DNA of 64,000 nt from Domibacillus indicus. GTDB lineage: Bacteria; Bacillota; Bacilli; Bacillales; Domibacillaceae. This document shows, in pieces, positions 62,196 through 64,000 of the stretch; within the stretch, counting starts at the first letter, position 1; the number at the start of each line of letters is the position of its first letter. The DNA lies in contig NZ_LAJB01000015.1 of assembly GCF_000970685.1 (NCBI RefSeq), forward strand, positions 1-64,000, read 5' to 3'. The position numbers were made by a program, and so were the translations under genes. The notes under the pieces were generated by a model that made no database searches, had not been told where the DNA came from, and saw only the letters and a program-made list of their open reading frames with translations.

Positions 62196-62858
62196 ATGAT
62201 CAGCTTATATCCCCCTGCCAGGAAAACAGGCCGCTTTTTTCATGCGATGAGTACGCTATGCTATTCTGGAACGTTCGCTTACTATGATGCGGTAAACTGG
62301 AAAGCGAAGCTGTCTATGCAGGACAGGGAAATCCTGCTGAATGACTGGTCCATTCAGGGCGAAGAGTCTATGAAAAAAGCAGCCAGCTGGCTGCTAGAGG
62401 AAGGAAAGCGGGCTGAGTTCCGCCGATTTCAAAATCAGATGCGTTTTTTAAACAATAAAGACAGGCAGAGTGTGATAGAGTCCACGAAAGATAAGGAAGC
62501 AAAGCATAAAATGAATGTCGCCCTTCATTATATGGACCGCCTGCCGGCAGAAACGATTGCTGCACTGGATTACAGCCTTTGTGTTGCACTCTGCCTGCAG
62601 GCGGAGCGTAACGGATTTATCGGCAGGATAAATTCCCTGCCCTTTAAAACGGAAGCTGCCGTAAGGGCGCAGCAGGCATATTCAAGCTGGGCGGATTATA
62701 CTGCTGCTTTTCTGGCGGGCCTTCAGTTTACAAAGCATACAGGTGAGGAGGCACAGAAAATGATGGAGGAAGAAGAACGGTTTCTCGCCAAATTACTCGT
62801 ATCCGGCCAGAGCCCTTTTCAGAATGTGAGCTGGAATACAAAGATTTTCAGGCTGTAA
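62196..62858 (+). CDS. DUF1266-like protein
   Basis: The 220-residue soluble protein has a C-terminal segment ALDYSLCVALCLQAERNGFI, then AQQAYSSWADYTAAFLAGLQF, which follows the DUF1266 pattern (D-x-x-R or equivalent, G-x-I, SW-x-x-Y-x-x-x-x-x-x-G). DUF1266 proteins YbeR and YbeU lie beside hscC and djlB/C in Escherichia coli, which supports the call. AAAGAGGAGGG precedes ATG 62196. It is the third gene of the chaperone operon. Function unknown, possibly a client or adaptor. Confidence 0.72.
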   Translation: MISLYPPARKTGRFFHAMSTLCYSGTFAYYDAVNWKAKLSMQDREILLNDWSIQGEESMKKAASWLLEEGKRAEFRRFQNQMRFLNNKDRQSVIESTKDKEAKHKMNVALHYMDRLPAETIAALDYSLCVALCLQAERNGFIGRINSLPFKTEAAVRAQQAYSSWADYTAAFLAGLQFTKHTGEEAQKMMEEEERFLAKLLVSGQSPFQNVSWNTKIFRL

Positions 62859-63135
62859 AAACATAAGGGCCAGGAGAAAGGATGTTTTTTTGCGGGATTT
62901 TCACTCGGAAAGGATGACTGCAAAATGGAATGCGCAGGGAGAAAGGCTGGCCGTTTGCCCGGCTCTTCTTTCTTCTGTGAACAATTAAAGGTCGGCGGGA
63001 CTGCGCATTCGCCGGGACGGACACTGAACCAGCCGCCATTTCATGCAGTCTGCTCCTGCGTTCGATCAAGCACTGCTGCATGTGACTTTGTGAACGGCTA
63101 TGTGAAAAGTTAATAAAATCACATTCTAACAAAGT
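62859..63135. other. Structured non-coding region after the chaperone operon
   Basis: No supported gene. Between 62916 and 63050, 62916-62928 can pair with 63036-63050, GGCTGG (62945-62950) with CCAGCC (63029-63034) and CCCGGC (62958-62963) with GCCGGG (63011-63016), forming one nested hairpin. GAATGCGCAG (62928-62937) pairs perfectly with CTGCGCATTC (63001-63010), but this excludes the inner stems. Direct repeats TGTGAA occur at about 63087-63106. Confidence 0.45.
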
Positions 63136-63171
63136 AAAAAACGCCTCCTTCTTTAAAAGGAGGCGTTTTTT
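63136..63171. terminator. Bidirectional terminator before the chemoreceptor gene
   Basis: A perfect 15-bp stem (63136-63150 with 63157-63171) has a 6-nt loop, A-rich left and T-rich right arms. Confidence 0.9.
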
Positions 63172-63191
63172 ACAGCCTGGCTTTATCTTCG

Positions 63192-64000
63192 TTATTTTGT
63201 GTGCAGCGTTGTCTCAGCCATGTGGGCCAAGTCAATAGTGTTTTTGCTGATTTCCTGAATAGTCGCGGAAAATTCCTGCACTGTTGCCGACTGTGTGTCT
63301 GTCAGTTTGTGGATTTCGGAAAAGGCTTCGTTTAAATCCAGAAGCAGATTCTGGATATTTTTTGTGATGCTGTCGATTTGAGAGACATTTTCTTTTGAGT
63401 TTGTGGCCAGTTTTCTGATTTCATTCGCTACCACTGAAAACCCTTTGCCTGCTTCGCCGGCTCTCGCAGCTTCAATCGCCGCATTTAAACCAAGTAAATT
63501 GCTTTGATCGGAAATGCTTCTGACCACAGTGGAAATTTTGCCAATTTGTTCGGCACTAGAGCTGACATCTTTCATTTGATCCGATATCTTGGTTACCCGG
63601 TCTGTCAGAACGGTCAACGATTCACTGATTTCTTCGATTGACGCGGCTGTTTCTTCCACAGTAGCGGATAAATTATCAGCTACTTCAAACAATTGGTTGG
63701 CTTTTTGCATGCTTGTTCCAAGACCCACGCCGCCGATCACTTTCCCGTTTTCATCATGCAGGGGGATCGCCCGGGCAATAAGCGGAAACCCAAATAATTC
63801 TTTTGGAACGACAGCGGTTTTTTTCGTATTTTTCCGGATCGCTTCTGTGATAATGTCACCTTCCGTGAGCGGATCACCTGGAGAGACGTTTAAAGAAAAT
63901 GTTTCCCCTGGAATATTTATGATCAGTTTTTCGGTATCATATATTCCAATTGTAATATCATCCTGAACTAACTTATTTAAAAAGGGAGCTACTTTGACGA
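63192..64000 (-). CDS. yfmS: Soluble methyl-accepting chemotaxis protein, YfmS-like (partial)
   Basis: The gene runs off the window; 268 residues of its C-terminal part are visible. The N-terminal visible half ([23 protein letters not shown], in pieces) resembles a small sensing domain without membrane segments, ending [14 protein letters not shown]. It is followed by the signalling domain with the conserved hairpin tip [20 protein letters not shown]. Lack of membrane helices and the nearby yfmR gene match YfmS, a soluble receptor of about 286 residues. It should feed CheA. Confidence 0.88.
   Translation of the reverse strand, partial: VKVAPFLNKLVQDDITIGIYDTEKLIINIPGETFSLNVSPGDPLTEGDIITEAIRKNTKKTAVVPKELFGFPLIARAIPLHDENGKVIGGVGLGTSMQKANQLFEVADNLSATVEETAASIEEISESLTVLTDRVTKISDQMKDVSSSAEQIGKISTVVRSISDQSNLLGLNAAIEAARAGEAGKGFSVVANEIRKLATNSKENVSQIDSITKNIQNLLLDLNEAFSEIHKLTDTQSATVQEFSATIQEISKNTIDLAHMAETTLHTK

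Noticed and set aside
63083-63106. Rex-like site with TGTGAA repeats
   Set aside because: The TGTGAA units are direct rather than inverted (TTGTGAA-N-TTCACAA expected), and no fermentation or respiration gene follows.
62925-63113. Frames on both strands of the region after the chaperone operon
   Set aside because: Neither has a good ribosome site or family-like composition; the region is better explained by inverted repeats.
1-64000. CRISPR array, tRNA or rRNA genes
   Set aside because: No regularly spaced direct repeats, cloverleaf-like segments or rRNA signatures were seen on either strand; a short or divergent tRNA could still be missed by eye.

Overview
The window comes from the chromosome of a low- to mid-GC, endospore-forming Gram-positive of the family Bacillaceae. 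Four kinds of evidence point there. Gene order around citB-yneP-yneQ-yneR-plsY(yneS)-parE-parC-alsT matches Bacillus subtilis. Shine-Dalgarno sequences are strong (AGGAGG-like), with frequent GTG/TTG starts. Intrinsic terminators are abundant, many shared by convergent genes. Typical Bacillaceae genes are present (yfkAB, ytpB, cotA-like laccase, spo0M-like, ypsA, yfmR, yfmS). No rRNA, tRNA or CRISPR array was recognised. The genus cannot be fixed from the sequence alone.

Layout. 1-7.3 kb: a small membrane protein, aconitase, a two-gene M20 peptidase/gamma-glutamyltransferase operon inserted between citB and yneP, then yneP-yneQ and convergent yneR. 7.6-16.7 kb: a FapA/DUF342 protein, plsY, the topoisomerase IV operon parEC with a LexA-box-like operator, alsT, a 47-residue membrane peptide and mscL. 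17-31.8 kb: MFS exporter, HAD phosphatase, methionine aminopeptidase, a zinc-binding lipoprotein behind two Zur boxes, YitT protein, aldehyde dehydrogenase, cold-shock protein, small PH-like and membrane proteins, a short Spo0M-like protein, a small operator-controlled 45-codon gene, the yfkAB-msrA-mocR-DUF6509-like operon, an acidic lipoprotein and a possible SigB-controlled gene. 31.8-37.4 kb: proBA under a proline T-box, Nudix hydrolase, ilvE and a metallo-beta-lactamase-fold protein. 37.4-40.4 kb: an integrase-bearing remnant island, then uvsE. 41.3-46.4 kb: a complete N-acetylglucosamine locus (nagA-nagB-nagR-SIS gene, divergent from nagE) with paired NagR operators. 46.4-59 kb: CotA-like laccase, ytpB, a fused OpuF/EgtU-type ABC transporter, a CHAD protein, purT with PurBox-like sites, ypsA, yfmR and a duplicated-domain protein. 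59-64 kb: an accessory chaperone operon, then a soluble chemotaxis receptor (yfmS-like, cut by the window end).

The most notable items are: (1) the operon of an HscC-like Hsp70, a membrane-anchored J-protein with HPE in place of HPD, and a DUF1266-like protein, which resembles the Escherichia coli hscC-djlB/C-ybeR/ybeU cluster but sits in a Firmicute; (2) an interspersed intergenic repeat of about 105-150 bp in three copies, two of them bracketed by duplicated or degenerate-duplicated terminator hairpins; (3) a 45-codon gene behind a near-consensus promoter with two spaced dyads and a folded 125-nt upstream element; and (4) a structured region after the chaperone operon with two mutually exclusive pairings.

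All functions are assigned from motifs, family knowledge and context. No database search was possible.
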